A stretch of 64,000 bases of DNA from Trissonchulus latispiculum (taxonomy: Eukaryota; Nematoda; Enoplea; Enoplida; Ironidae), in NCBI GenBank assembly GCA_030248195.1, contig JASAND010013449.1, forward strand, positions 1 through 64,000, written 5' to 3'. Positions 1-10,270 of the stretch are shown here, in pieces. Both the position numbers and the translations under genes were made by a program. The notes beneath the pieces were generated by a model that saw only the letters and a program-made list of their open reading frames with translations, ran no database searches and had not been told where the DNA came from. Within the stretch, counting starts at the first letter, position 1, and each line of letters starts with the position of its first letter.

Positions 1-200
1 CCCTTAATAAGTCAGCAACTGATTCAAACGTGTAATACACACTCCAAAGAAATAATTTCAATATCTTGAACGAAAGCTTGTACACAAGTACTAGATCAGA
101 GTGCAGAGAACAGCAAACGGTGATATTAGTAAGATTACACGATTATTGATCAGAGTGACATACTATTTCTACTTCACCAATTGAATAAGCAATCAGCAAT
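1..200 (-). pseudogene. GPCR fragment, copy 1 (truncated at window edge)
   Basis: Bases 8-190 match 2622-2815 and, more distantly, 3741-3870, which encode the TM1-TM2 part of the rhodopsin-like receptor at 2826-4265 (minus strand). The first seven bases, CCCTTAA, are the end of a TTAA element at exactly the same receptor position as the element end at 2615-2621. Copies 1 and 2 also share the stretch after the exon (the block ending in TTCACCAATTGAATAA), which copy 3 lacks. So copies 1 and 2 are duplicates made after the element inserted. No open frame survives. Confidence 0.7.
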
Positions 201-1104
201 TGAACAAGCATGGTGAACTTTCAATTTCTATCCCAGAGCGCTATCATAAATAATGAAGTTTTTGCAAACACAGGAACAATTTTTCCATTGGCTGTGAAGC
301 ATTTAGTATCCACGCTAGAGGCTTCCCACGTAGCAGATTTCTTTTTGGGTATACCCTGACCCTTCTTCAGTTGCCCCGATTAAGCTGCTTTTAGCTAAGC
401 GTCGCTTGCCAAAGTTGGGAAAAGTGGGTTGCGCATATATTTTAGCTAACTTCTCAATTGAAGAGCGATAATTATGAAGTGCGATTCCATTGTAACTAAC
501 AAAGGGTCTCCAGCTATTTGATAGTGGTGTCGAATGATACAATCAATGTCTCTCCAAAATATTTACTTCAATCTGCAGAAAAATCTGAAAAAATTGCACT
601 TCTTCCAAAATCCGTTGCAAAGTTTGAAAAAATCCAAAGTTAGCTTCATTGTATTCATTAAAAAGGAGAATATTAAACTTTATTTTGATATAATACTAGA
701 TTCTTAACTCCAAGCAACGAATGAGTAATCATGGTTAAAAGTTGATGTTTCTGGCAGCAATTACCACATCAAGCCGCTCTCATACCGGGCAATTAATGAA
801 AACGATGTAGAAGGAAACGAATTGATAGCACGGGGCTCCTAGTTGATTTGTATCCAAACTTCGGTATCTGCCTGTCTCGGCCCGTCATCTACAAATTAAT
901 ATCTTCCAGCAGCCTGGCTGCTTAGCTTACATCACCATTCACGCAAAGTAATGAAAATCTGACACAATATAAAGTTTCCAAAAAACAAAGCTTCTACAAA
1001 TTACAGTCCGGCATGTTAAAAGACATCTCCCATCGATGCTTTCTCTAAACAGAAGTAAACTACTTAAACTACAACCCTTCATTATCAATAACACTTCCTA
1101 ATTG
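201..1104. other. Stretch with no recognisable gene
   Basis: Only short frames are present (for example 75 codons at 315-542, minus) and none resembles a known domain. It separates receptor copies 1 and 2 and probably holds decayed receptor-flanking sequence. Confidence 0.5.
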
Positions 1105-2815
1105 AAAAACACACAGTTCCCACAAAATAAAATAAACAAAGTCACAATGCCAATGACAACAATACGTGGTAAGGTAATTTTCACTTGGAATGGTTTCCAT
1201 AGTACACTGGTTTAGTAATGGTTCACCCTCTCACAACACTTAGCATAACAAGCGCAATATCATTAGGGAAGAAGATGCAAGTGGATCAAAAATCTATTAC
1301 TAGGAAAATAAATGGGGAACCGTTGCAGGTTGATTCCGGCTCGATTGCACTCACCAATTTGTCGAAATCTACTGCTAAAAACACTTAAGGGGGGGGGGGG
1401 TCAAATTTTTTTGCCGATTTTCCGACCATCTCCGATTTTGCTCATTTTCGCATATTTTGTAGTCCCCATGCGTCCTCAAAACAAGACAAGTGCGTTTTTC
1501 GTAGTAGTGCTTCTATCGTTCTGTGAGTCCATCAAAAGTGACCTTGACATGTGTTAAATATAGGAAAATGAAAAAGTTAGGTTTGAAAGTTTTATGGCAG
1601 AAAAATTTTTCGCTGTATGAAAGATACAGCGCTGAAACTTTCCACATATGTCAAGGACATATTGTAGAGTGCAGCTATCTAGTTTCATGCGACTCTGTTG
1701 AGTGACGAATTTCTGGCGAATTGTTAAAGTCAGAATTTTGGAAAATCGACCATTTTTGGACCATGAAAAACAGGACCTGCAGGTACTCTATTGCTTGTCC
1801 TGAGCGATTGGCAAAAGCTACAGAAACGGCCAATGGATAGCTGCACGCTACCCATAAAACACTTCTTATGAAAATATTCGCATTTTTCTATCATCTACAA
1901 TCAGGTCAAAAAACTTGCCACAAAAACAGCAAATTTTGCTAAAACTGGTCATTTTTCACAGTTTTCACATTCTTTTGATAAATTCTCACTCATTATGTGG
2001 TAAAAAATCACGAAATTTGGCAGATTAATATATCCATATCTGTCACATAATGTTGCCAAAACAAATGCGTCAACATTGAACACGACTGCTGTGGCGGCAC
2101 CTTTGATCTTTATAGGTGAAAAATGCCAATTTTTCATTTTTTAAATATAGTCTAATTGGGTATCAATCGATAGGTAATGACACGAGGAGCAACTTTTCTC
2201 ATAGAACTATGGGTTTAAAATGTTGTCTGTGCAAGATAAAATGAGTTAAAGTTATATTTGGCAGTCCTCCAAAGTTTAAGGTCAGTGTATCAGTCAAGCA
2301 TGCATTGTGAACGCCTGGATAGCTAGGCTTAAGCCACGTCTGCACTTAAGTTTTACCTTAGTAAAGGCTTTAATTTGGTGTATCGGTTAACCCTGTTCTC
2401 GGTCGCGTTCGGTCTCCACCTGACCTTGCAGGAATCATCACCGGAAATTTTAAGTTTTCCGGCTTTGGACCTGAATAATTCTGTCATACTTTGATTTTGT
2501 CTGATTGATTGAACACTAATATTTTGTCTTGTTTTTGAGAACATATGGGGCATATTACATGTGGAAATGAGCGAAATCCGTGACTATCGATTTTTGACCA
2601 AAGTGACCCCCACCCCCTTAATAAGTCAGCAACTGATTCAAACGTGTAATACAGCACCGTGCTGTTAATTTCAATATCTTGAACGAAAGTTCTGTACACA
2701 ACTACTACATAGATCAGAGTGCACAGAAAAGCGAACGGTGATATTAGTAAGATTATTAATGATTATTGATCACAGTGACATACTATTTCTACTTCACCAA
2801 TTGAATAACGTAAGC
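1105..2815 (-). pseudogene. Rhodopsin-like GPCR pseudogene, copy 2, split by a TTAA element
   Basis: Bases 2622-2815 translate (minus) to the TM1/TM2 region: the motif FVQDIEINSTVLYYTFES is nearly identical to copy 3. Bases 1105-1384 match 3430-3740, the TM3-TM4 region of copy 3. The two halves are separated by the element at 1389-2617, which sits in the TM2 coding region just after the ESVADL segment. The TM3-TM4 half carries many substitutions and indels and has no long frame. TM5-TM7 is not visible below 1105. Clearly dead. Confidence 0.75.
1389..2617. mobile_element. TTAA-target foldback element, family A, copy A1
   Basis: Flanked by TTAA at 1385-1388 and 2618-2621. The ends are G-runs followed by TCA: GGGGGGGGGGTCA at the left, and TGACCCCCACCCCC at the right on the plus strand. 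It interrupts the receptor pseudogene. About 1.23 kb, no transposase frame, so non-autonomous. TTAA duplication with G-rich termini suggests piggyBac-type mobilisation; that is inference from the target site only. Confidence 0.65.
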
Positions 2816-2825
2816 GAAGAAGTTT

Positions 2826-4265
2826 CTAGGTTTTAGTGCCAGTATTCGCAGTACGAACGACATTGCTTGCGTTTTTCTGTTTGAAAATGTTACCGAACAG
2901 AGCTAAACACTTTCTTCTGAACGGAGGACAAAAGGCCAAATTAATGAACAGAGCCATAGAAGAATTCAATCCACGAAACACGATGGCTATCCCCATGAAT
3001 ATTTCATTTAGGGACCTTGAATTGATATAAAACTGCAAAGATACATTGAACAAGTGAACCCAAGTGGTGTAACCGACCTCACCAGCCTTTGCTACAGACA
3101 TCATTAGCCAAGGAATATTGCAAGCAATATTCAATATTACAGTTCCTGCAACTAAGCAAAATAGACGTTGGTGCTTTTTGGCTTTGCTTTCAGGAGCCTT
3201 ATCTTTTAAGTTTACTTGTTTAGGTTGTTCAGATCGTGCTAACCTTTCGTATACATACATAGGCATGAAGCGAGAATGCTACCTGAAGAACCAGTCCTAA
3301 AATATTTACCAAATTATAGAAACTTCCCCAAACTGCCCATCTTATACCACTAATACTATCAAAATATGACAAATTGGTCGGATTCCTAGGATAAGAGACC
3401 CAAAATAAGTTTCACGCATTCTTGCAATTAATACTAGAAAAATATAGTTTCCACAAAATAAAACTAACAACAATGATACAATGCCAATGACAACAATACA
3501 AGGTAATTTTGACTTAGAATAGTTTCGATAGTACACTGGTTTAGTAATGGCTAGCCATCTATCAACACTAAGCATAACAAGTGCAACTTGGTTAGAAGTT
3601 GACACAACAGGATCTAGAAAATCTTCTATTAGGGCAATAAACGGGATGCCATTACAGGGAGGCTCCGACTCAATGGCACTCAACGTTAACTTAGGGATAT
3701 CCAGTGCAGATATTGTTGCTAAGAATACCCCTAATACGTCAGTAATTGATTCAAAAGTGTAATACAATACCGTACTTTTAATCTCAATTTCTTGAACAAA
3801 AGTTTTGTGCACAACCACTACATTGATCAGAGTGCACAGAAAAGCAAACGGTGATATTAGTAAGAAAAACACGATTTTGCAGGCGGCATCAACAAATTTA
3901 GATAAAAGCAAAAGCTTCATCCATGGATACTCAGCAGGGAATTCCTTCCCCATTAGATAACCAATAAAATACGCAAATCGAAACTTCATTGAATACAGCC
4001 ATACAAGATATGTTTGCGACCAGGAACATCTACCGTATACAAGACGACCACAATACTCTATGTAGTACCTTTCAGTTGCAAGCTGAGGAACATATTGATC
4101 AGGAAGGCCATAGTATAGAACGATCTTAGAGTTATTGCTGAAATTTTCGCAAAATTTTTTGGTATCGTCAAGACCAAAACCATTGTTTATCAGATCCAGG
4201 GCACAGGAAAAACCCGGACACTGTTTTTTTTCGTAGACCAAATTGGAACTGAAATACAAAAACAC
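2826..4265 (-). pseudogene. Rhodopsin-like GPCR (FMRFamide/peptide-receptor-like), two frameshifts
   Basis: Seven-transmembrane receptor read on the minus strand. The first frame (4265-3342, 307 codons) has an extracellular head of about 125 residues, TM1 near 130-152 (ending LINVVVV), TM2 near 165-187, a conserved Cys at 204, TM3 with SVDRWLAITKP (a DRY-type motif, DRW) at 234-243, and TM4 near 255-281. TM5 lies in a second frame over about 3357-3269 (RWAVWGSFYNLVNILGLVL). TM6, TM7 and the tail lie in a third frame, 3266-2826, with NSSMALFINLAFCPPFR at the end of TM7, which resembles the NSSxNFLIYC end of FMRFamide-type receptors. The two breaks (a T run near 3357; CTTCATG near 3268) are single-base shifts. 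Either this is a young pseudogene or the breaks are assembly errors. Very short introns are unlikely because no GT-AG pair fits. Confidence 0.75.
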
Positions 4266-4386
4266 ACAGCTTTAGGAAACTGGAGTAATGGAAAGAACTA
4301 AAAGCGAGAATCTGGAGAAATTCATTCAATATAACACACGTAGTTTTAAACTATAATGTCAAAGTTATATGATGATGGATAATTAA

Positions 4387-5106
4387 GGGGGGTCCATTTT
4401 CTGGTCATCTTTTCGACTTTCTCCGATCTCGCTGATTTTCACGTATATTATTGTCCAAATGGTATATTTTAACGAGTGTTAAAAATTAAAATAGCAGCTC
4501 TACGGTTGTCGAGTAATTTCACCTCAAAGTTGAGATTTCATGTGTTAAACTTTCATTTTTTCGCGTGCGCAAAAAAATCTCCCGACAAACGCGGATGAAA
4601 CTGGACAACATATACATTACAATAACGCTAAAATGCTAAACAGCGGTACCCTGGAATTAGAATTTTAATTTAGGCCTTCAAAATTTTTTAATATTTTTGA
4701 AGGATTAAAATTTATATGATGCTCAATTCGTGTTAAAGTTTAGTCCTTCAAAAACTAATTAAAAAATTTTGAACGCCTAAATTTAAATTCAAAATCCAGG
4801 GTACCTCAGTTTAACATTATAGCGTTAGTTTAACGTATATGTTGTCCAGTTTCATCAACGTTTCTCGGCAGATTTTTTGGCGCACGCGAACAAATGACAA
4901 TAAACTAAAATAAAGTTAAAAATGACATTAAATTTCCTACTTTTAAGAAATGAAATTTCAAATTTGAGGTGAAATTACTTGACAACCGTAAGAGCTGCTA
5001 CTTTAATTTTTAACACTCGTTAAAATATACCATTTGGACAATAATATACGTGAAAATCAGCGAGATCGGAGAAAGTCGAAAAGATGACCCGAAAATGGAC
5101 CCCCCC
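4387..5106. mobile_element. TTAA-target foldback, family A, copy A2
   Basis: Flanked by TTAA (4383-4386 and 5107-5110). The left arm starts GGGGGGTCC and the right arm ends GGACCCCCCC. Inverted arms of roughly 300 bp match almost throughout (for example 4420-4515 against 4970-5075) and close on a core bounded by GGTACCCTGG at 4646 and CCAGGGTACC at 4795. No coding capacity. It should form a very long hairpin. Confidence 0.85.
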
Positions 5107-5110
5107 TTAA

Positions 5111-6159
5111 GTGTGTACACTATAATGTACACATACCCAAACAAGCTAAGTCATTTGGAGACTGACTAGACTTTGTATCGACACAATAAACATAATACTA
5201 CCAAGATTTTGTATCTGTGCAAAGTAGGCCTACCAATGCTCCTTAACTTACTAGAAATCAGCATTTGTCCAAATATGGTCATCTCTCTTACGTACATCGA
5301 AATTTTCTATGGCGTATGAAACTTTTGGAGACTGTCTAATCTCGTCCAAGCTTGGGCATCTGACCACTTTCATTTGACAACTAAACAATAATGAACATTG
5401 TGCTGTAATATAATCAGAACGGACTCGGCATCCATCTAAGCACCTAATATCCTACTTTTGCTATAGTAATGTTATTCTAACTTATTAGAGCTCCGAAGAA
5501 ATTCACTCCGGGTTACTCCACAAAACCATCATACTTAATAATAGCTATTTGTAAGCTTGCTCAATATCATTTGGTGGACACAACTTTAGTGGAAAATTAA
5601 TAAATATGGTTGCACATAATCAGTGATCTAAACACACAAGCATTCTATCTAAATTAAAACTCAATAACAAACTAACAACCTTAAAATCGAACAGTAAACC
5701 GTGAACAAAACGCCAACATTTGTTGTCATTTGTTGTTTTGCTTTAATAGTAAGGAAAGCCTAAATATAAAGAAAAAGTCTGTGCTTATTGATGTGTCGCA
5801 AATAAGCAATCAAGATCCAGCACAATCACAACTGTCACATATTGAACGACGTTTGGGGTCATCTGCATTAGTTACCATTGATGCCCCTTTGCGAATCGAT
5901 AAACAATCAAATTTACGTAATCAGATTTTTTTATATTTGAACTCATCGCTGTTGAAAACGTATATGACTGAAAAATGTGTCTGATTCGGCATTATGCCTT
6001 TGAAAGTTAATGCTGGACAGTTAGTTAAAAATTTTGATTAGTCATCTGAATAAAGTAAGTTTACGGTTTTGGCATTGCAAGATGAATAAAGCCTGTCATA
6101 TACACATATGCGTAAATACGTATGTTAAACCACCGCACATACGCTTTGTTTATAGTCTA
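5111..6159. other. Non-coding stretch with one unassigned ORF
   Basis: Mostly AT-rich with nothing recognisable. One 84-codon plus-strand frame at 5730-5984 reads like real protein (SNQDPAQSQLSHIERRLGSS) and follows a weak acceptor-like AG at about 5747. It matches no family I know, so I treat it as a possible orphan exon or transposon fragment. Confidence 0.35.
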
Positions 6160-6163
6160 TTAA

Positions 6164-7247
6164 GGGGGGGGCGACTAAAATGGGGGTGCTCCGAATTTGT
6201 CCGATTGGCCATCTTTTCGGCGAAGTTAAAGAGCATGGGTGTGGTCAAAAAATACTTGGTCGTTGGTTCTTAGCTGCCTTCCAGCCATGTGCAGGCGTCG
6301 GTCGCATTTATGTGCTCGACCACCCCTTCTTCGCAACTACCAACATAATTAATTAAAAATCTCTACTGCCTGCAAGACCCTAGCTCAGAGCTTGTCATTG
6401 GCCAATATGATTTGGCACATGTGCACCCATATGCGGAAAAATACTAGACGTCTGTATCTTATCTGCATCTAAGGTAATTACTGTTCAAATTTTGAAGTTT
6501 GGGCAAGATTTTGAAAATTTTTGATTAACGAAAGGAATATTTTATCACTGGTGCGAGCTATAAGGCTGTAATTTGGCCGATACAGCGGCACTTTAGGAGT
6601 ACTCATTTAGCTGCGAAATTTCAAGAAGAGATTCTTCAAAAAAAGAAAAAATTTTTTATGTCAACTTTATCTTCAAACACTGCCAAAATCGCCACTTTCG
6701 TTTTGTCGGATCCTGTGTAAAGGCGTTCTGCAGCCATTGAAGTAGCAAACCTTCACTAATCGAGCTGAAATCGTTTGTGGGTGTGTTTTAAACCACACTG
6801 AGTTAAAATATCTCAAAAAAATTTTAATCTCAAAAAATTTGATTTCTTCGATTTCTGGGATACTACGTCTAAAAAAATATGACGTTGTCAATTTTTGAAG
6901 GTTAAAGTTGACATAGAAATTTTTTCACGCCGCAGCATTTCTTGCCGTTTGGAACAAATGAATACTCCTGTAGGGCCTCTGTATTGGGGTACTCATTTGT
7001 TCCAAACGGCAAGAAATTCTGCGGCGTGAAAAATGTTTAGGTCAACTTTAATCTTCAAAAATTGACAACGTCGCCTTTTTTGGGCAATAGTACCCCAGAA
7101 ATCGAAAAAAATCAAATGTTTTGAAATTAAAATTTTTTGAGATATTTGAACTCAGCGTGGTTCAAAACACACCCACAAACGATTTTAAAACACCCGAAAA
7201 GTAGGCCAATCGGACAAAGTCGGGGCAAAAGTTTAGTCGCCCCCCCC
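6164..7247. mobile_element. TTAA-target foldback, family A, copy A3
   Basis: TTAA at 6160-6163 and 7248-7251. The terminal inverted repeat begins GGGGGGGCGACTAAA and includes the shared block TTTGTCCGATTGGCC at both ends. Inside are further inverted arms (6905-6970 against 6983-7050, sharing TTTGTTCCAAACGGCAAGAA). No transposase. Copy A4 at 28402 has the same end. Confidence 0.85.
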
Positions 7248-7251
7248 TTAA

Positions 7252-9180
7252 GCAAACGAGTGTGAGAGCCCGCTCTGAGCAAACAAAGTGACATGCTGCG
7301 CTGAGGCGCAGCAGTAACAAACCAGTTTCTTTGCAATAACAAGTTTTCTAAAAATTCTACTTCAGGCAAAGTTTAATAGCTTCATCAGAGGATACTGGTT
7401 GTGTGCACAGTGACATTAATACCAACGACGGGGGCAATTTAAACAGATGTAATAGTTAATGAAGAGTGTTTCTAAAGGAGAAGGCACACATCCAGGTTGT
7501 TCTTAATTATATCAGCTGTCTTAAGTTACGGCCTCTGCATCAAATTAGTTCTGAACTAAACTCGAATCCTCCACGTACAGACGTTTTTCCAAGAATACAA
7601 AGCTTAGGAGAATGTGTAATGGAATGACTTAGATCTTGTGCTCAAAAGTGGTTAAAAAGTTGGTTTCTAATTGGTCATCACCCCAAAAGAAATCTCTACT
7701 AGAAACGGAATCTAACAGATCTTGTCGATGTTAAGCTTTAGTTTGATATTGTGTCCAAGCCATAATTAATTGTCATTGTATAATTGTTGAAATCAGAGTT
7801 GCCAGTCCCAAATAAGCATTTTCCAACTAATACGAGAAGAAAAGTCTAAAGTTACTCCAACATTAACACAAGAGAAGGGCACTTACAAGCTTAGTTAGGA
7901 TCAATCAGCCCAAATAATGATCTATTATACTTGAAGTAATTATAATCATAATAATAAGGTCAATTCTAAAATTCCCCTTTCTGAAAGGACAGGTGTCCTT
8001 TCCCTCAGTGGCCCGGGTGCGGTCACTTTCTCCTTCCCTTGCTAGAGGTTAATAAGAAATGAAGAATCATTAATGTCCAGGAATTCCAGTATTGGCGTAA
8101 AATTTGGATTATAGAATATAGGAAAGATCAGTTTAAGGAAAAGAATGGATAATCCTTTGGGGCAAAACTTATAATTACCATGGCAAGAATTCAATATTTC
8201 TAGCTGAAAAAAATACAATAATTTTTGTGGGGTTTAGCCTTTTTAGTGTTTGCTAACATATATTAGAAGATGGTTTGAAGAAATAATCACTTCATTATGC
8301 CATACGTAAGAAATTAAAAGTAATAAGTACCTAAGTGCATTAATTTGCAATAATTCGCGTTTTACAATGTTCCAAGGTCTTAATTTGTTATTAATCATGT
8401 TAATTGGTATTAGTTAGGCTTAATTTACGTTTACTAGCTAATTATTACGTAAGAAATGAATTTTTAGTCGATGACACAACTTAGGCTCATATGAAACAGA
8501 ATTTTCTCCCATTTCCAAAAACGCAATCCCCAATTCCCAATATTGAATGAGTTATGGATGAAAATGTTTTAGTAAGATTAGCCTTAATTTCGTAATCTTA
8601 CCTTGCTTAAAAGGAAAGTCCTAAAAGTGGACTTCTAAAAAACCTTTATACTAACTTTCTTTCTTCTTTCCTTTCTCCTTTCTTTGTCTGGGAGGTTGTC
8701 TACCTCCCAGACTGCATAGCAGTCAGGTGTACTGCTGTTCCCTCTTTCTCTTGTCTTCTTCCTACGTACGAGAGGCTTGTCCTCAGGTGAACTTTTGTTA
8801 TGCCTAGCCCAGCAAAAGGAGGACAACAAAAGTTCGCCTCAATAGAAGAAAAGAAGACACAAATTTTAACACATAGGTAAAGTTCAGAGGAGGCTTAATT
8901 AATTCCCCACAATTAAAATTATTACGAAAATTAGTCAGCTATGTCTAGTCAAACTTGTAGAATATTAAGGTTCTCACTTTAAGTCTTTAGCACTTACGTA
9001 AATTGTGTAAAAGTTGGAAACAAAAGCCAAAATTCGTGATATTTCCCCTTTGGTTGCGTTTACATGTTAACCAAAATTTCGCAAAGTTTTGCAGAATTTC
9101 AGCACCCAAAATCCATCAAAAAAGGGTCAGTTGGGGGGGGGCAATAATTTCCAAATCTCATTAATTTTGGCCCTTAATGG
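7252..9180. other. Non-coding, hairpin-rich stretch
   Basis: No gene seen. It contains perfect or near-perfect hairpins: 7294-7313 (8-bp stem); about 7982-8001 (GAAAGGACA/TGTCCTTTC); 8686-8712 (11-bp stem, 5-nt loop); and 8785-8839 (15-bp stem with one wobble, 25-nt loop). The rest is AT-rich single-copy-looking sequence. Confidence 0.5.
7294..7313. repeat. 20-nt hairpin motif, first copy
   Basis: TGCTGCGCTGAGGCGCAGCA: 8-bp GC stem with a TGAG loop. The identical 20-mer recurs at 14328-14347, 7 kb away. Confidence 0.8.
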
Positions 9181-9226
9181 CCCAGCTGGCTCAACCAGCC
9201 GCTGCTGGCCCTGTGGAAAAGATAGC

Positions 9227-9262
9227 AAGCTTCTAGAAAGTTCTAGAACTTTCTAGAAGCTT
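9227..9262. promoter_or_regulatory. Perfect 36-bp palindrome forming a six-unit heat shock element
   Basis: Within the palindrome TTC and GAA alternate with exact 2-nt spacing: TTC 9231-9233, GAA 9236-9238, TTC 9241-9243, GAA 9246-9248, TTC 9251-9253, GAA 9256-9258. This is the canonical nGAAn inverted array bound by heat shock factor trimers; six contiguous perfect units is unusually strong. An AT-rich TAAAATAAAAG follows at about 9268, and an initiator-like TCAGT lies near 9363. No open frame follows, so the likely product would be non-coding RNA or an element transcript. Confidence 0.7.
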
Positions 9263-9312
9263 TAGGCTAAAATAAAAGAGAAATTCCGCCCCCAGTTCGC
9301 TAATGACCTGTC

Positions 9313-9521
9313 ACCGAGCTGTCAGCAAAACTGTCAGCTCGGTCCCCAAAATCTCAATTCTTTCAGTGTTCGTTTAGCAGCGACCGATAGCGGTCGGATT
9401 TTAGTCCCCCATCCCCGTGTGTGTTACTTCTCGGACCACAGGTGTGGTACGGGAATATAGTAACACACACTCCCCTGTAGGACGCAAATAGGACTTTTCT
9501 GGCCCACACTGGCCAGAAAAG
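9313..9521. other. Cluster of perfect hairpins (possible structured RNA leader)
   Basis: Four stems in 210 bases: 9313-9321 with 9335-9343 (9 bp, ACCGAGCTG); about 9382-9397 (CGACCG/CGGTCG); 9417-9428 with 9459-9470 (12 bp, GTGTGTGTTACT); 9494-9504 with 9511-9521 (11 bp, CTTTTCTGGCC). They lie just downstream of the heat shock element. The function is unknown. Confidence 0.55.
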
Positions 9522-10270
9522 GGCTGAGATACAAACACGAACACTTCAACTTGAGGAGCCTATGGGTTTTTTATGTCCGGCTCAAAATCTACTGCCTTGG
9601 AAAAAATATTAGGAATATTTGGCCCTTTTGGCCTTTATCTTTATATGCAATTTTCGGCCTTCGGGCCTTATTTTTTATGCAATTTCAGGCTTTTATGGCC
9701 AAATTTTGTTTATAGTTTTTGGGCCAGCGAGCCCCAATTTCTCAACAGTTTCTTGGGCCCAAGGCCACCTTTTTATTTCCATGGCATGTTGGACCTTCGG
9801 GTCAAATTTTAGTTACATAGCATGTTGGGCCTCTGAGCCAGTTTTATTTTATCTCTTATTTTATTATTTAATTAATCCAAAATTATAAGGGCAGCTCATG
9901 TAAACCCCTCCTGTGCGATGGAGGTCTTGAGACATGTCCATTTTTCTCTTCTTTTACTTTTCTCATTTTGATTTCATCTTCTTTTACCAAGCCACGGCCT
10001 TTTGGCCTAAAATTAGTAGGCCTTTATGGCCAAAAATGTTCTCTTTAGTTGTCACTTTTGGGGTTATTATTTTTTGTAGTTTTCATGGGATTATGAGTGG
10101 GACCCCTAACCCCTGATTCTGAGCTAGAGAGCCCCTTAATTACGGCTCTGAAAATTAATAAGCTAGTTAGAAGAATTATTTCCCCACAGCCGGCAACTAG
10201 GAGTTGCCGGCCATGTTCTCACAAAAAAGCCCTGCAATGTCTTAAAACTTCCATAGTCTGTAACATGTTT
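9500..10270 (+). repeat. GGCC-rich dispersed repeat, copy 1
   Basis: Matches the minus strand of 22960-23770 in the same order. Shared blocks include GGGCAGCTCATGTAAACCCC followed by TCCT and GGAGGTCTTGAG, and TCCCCACAGCCGGCAAC followed by a 9-bp hairpin (10190-10210). The body is full of short GGCCTTnnGGCC palindromes. The conserved CCCCACAG looks like a splice acceptor. No coding frame. Possibly the leader or internal part of an unidentified element or non-coding transcript. Confidence 0.65.
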
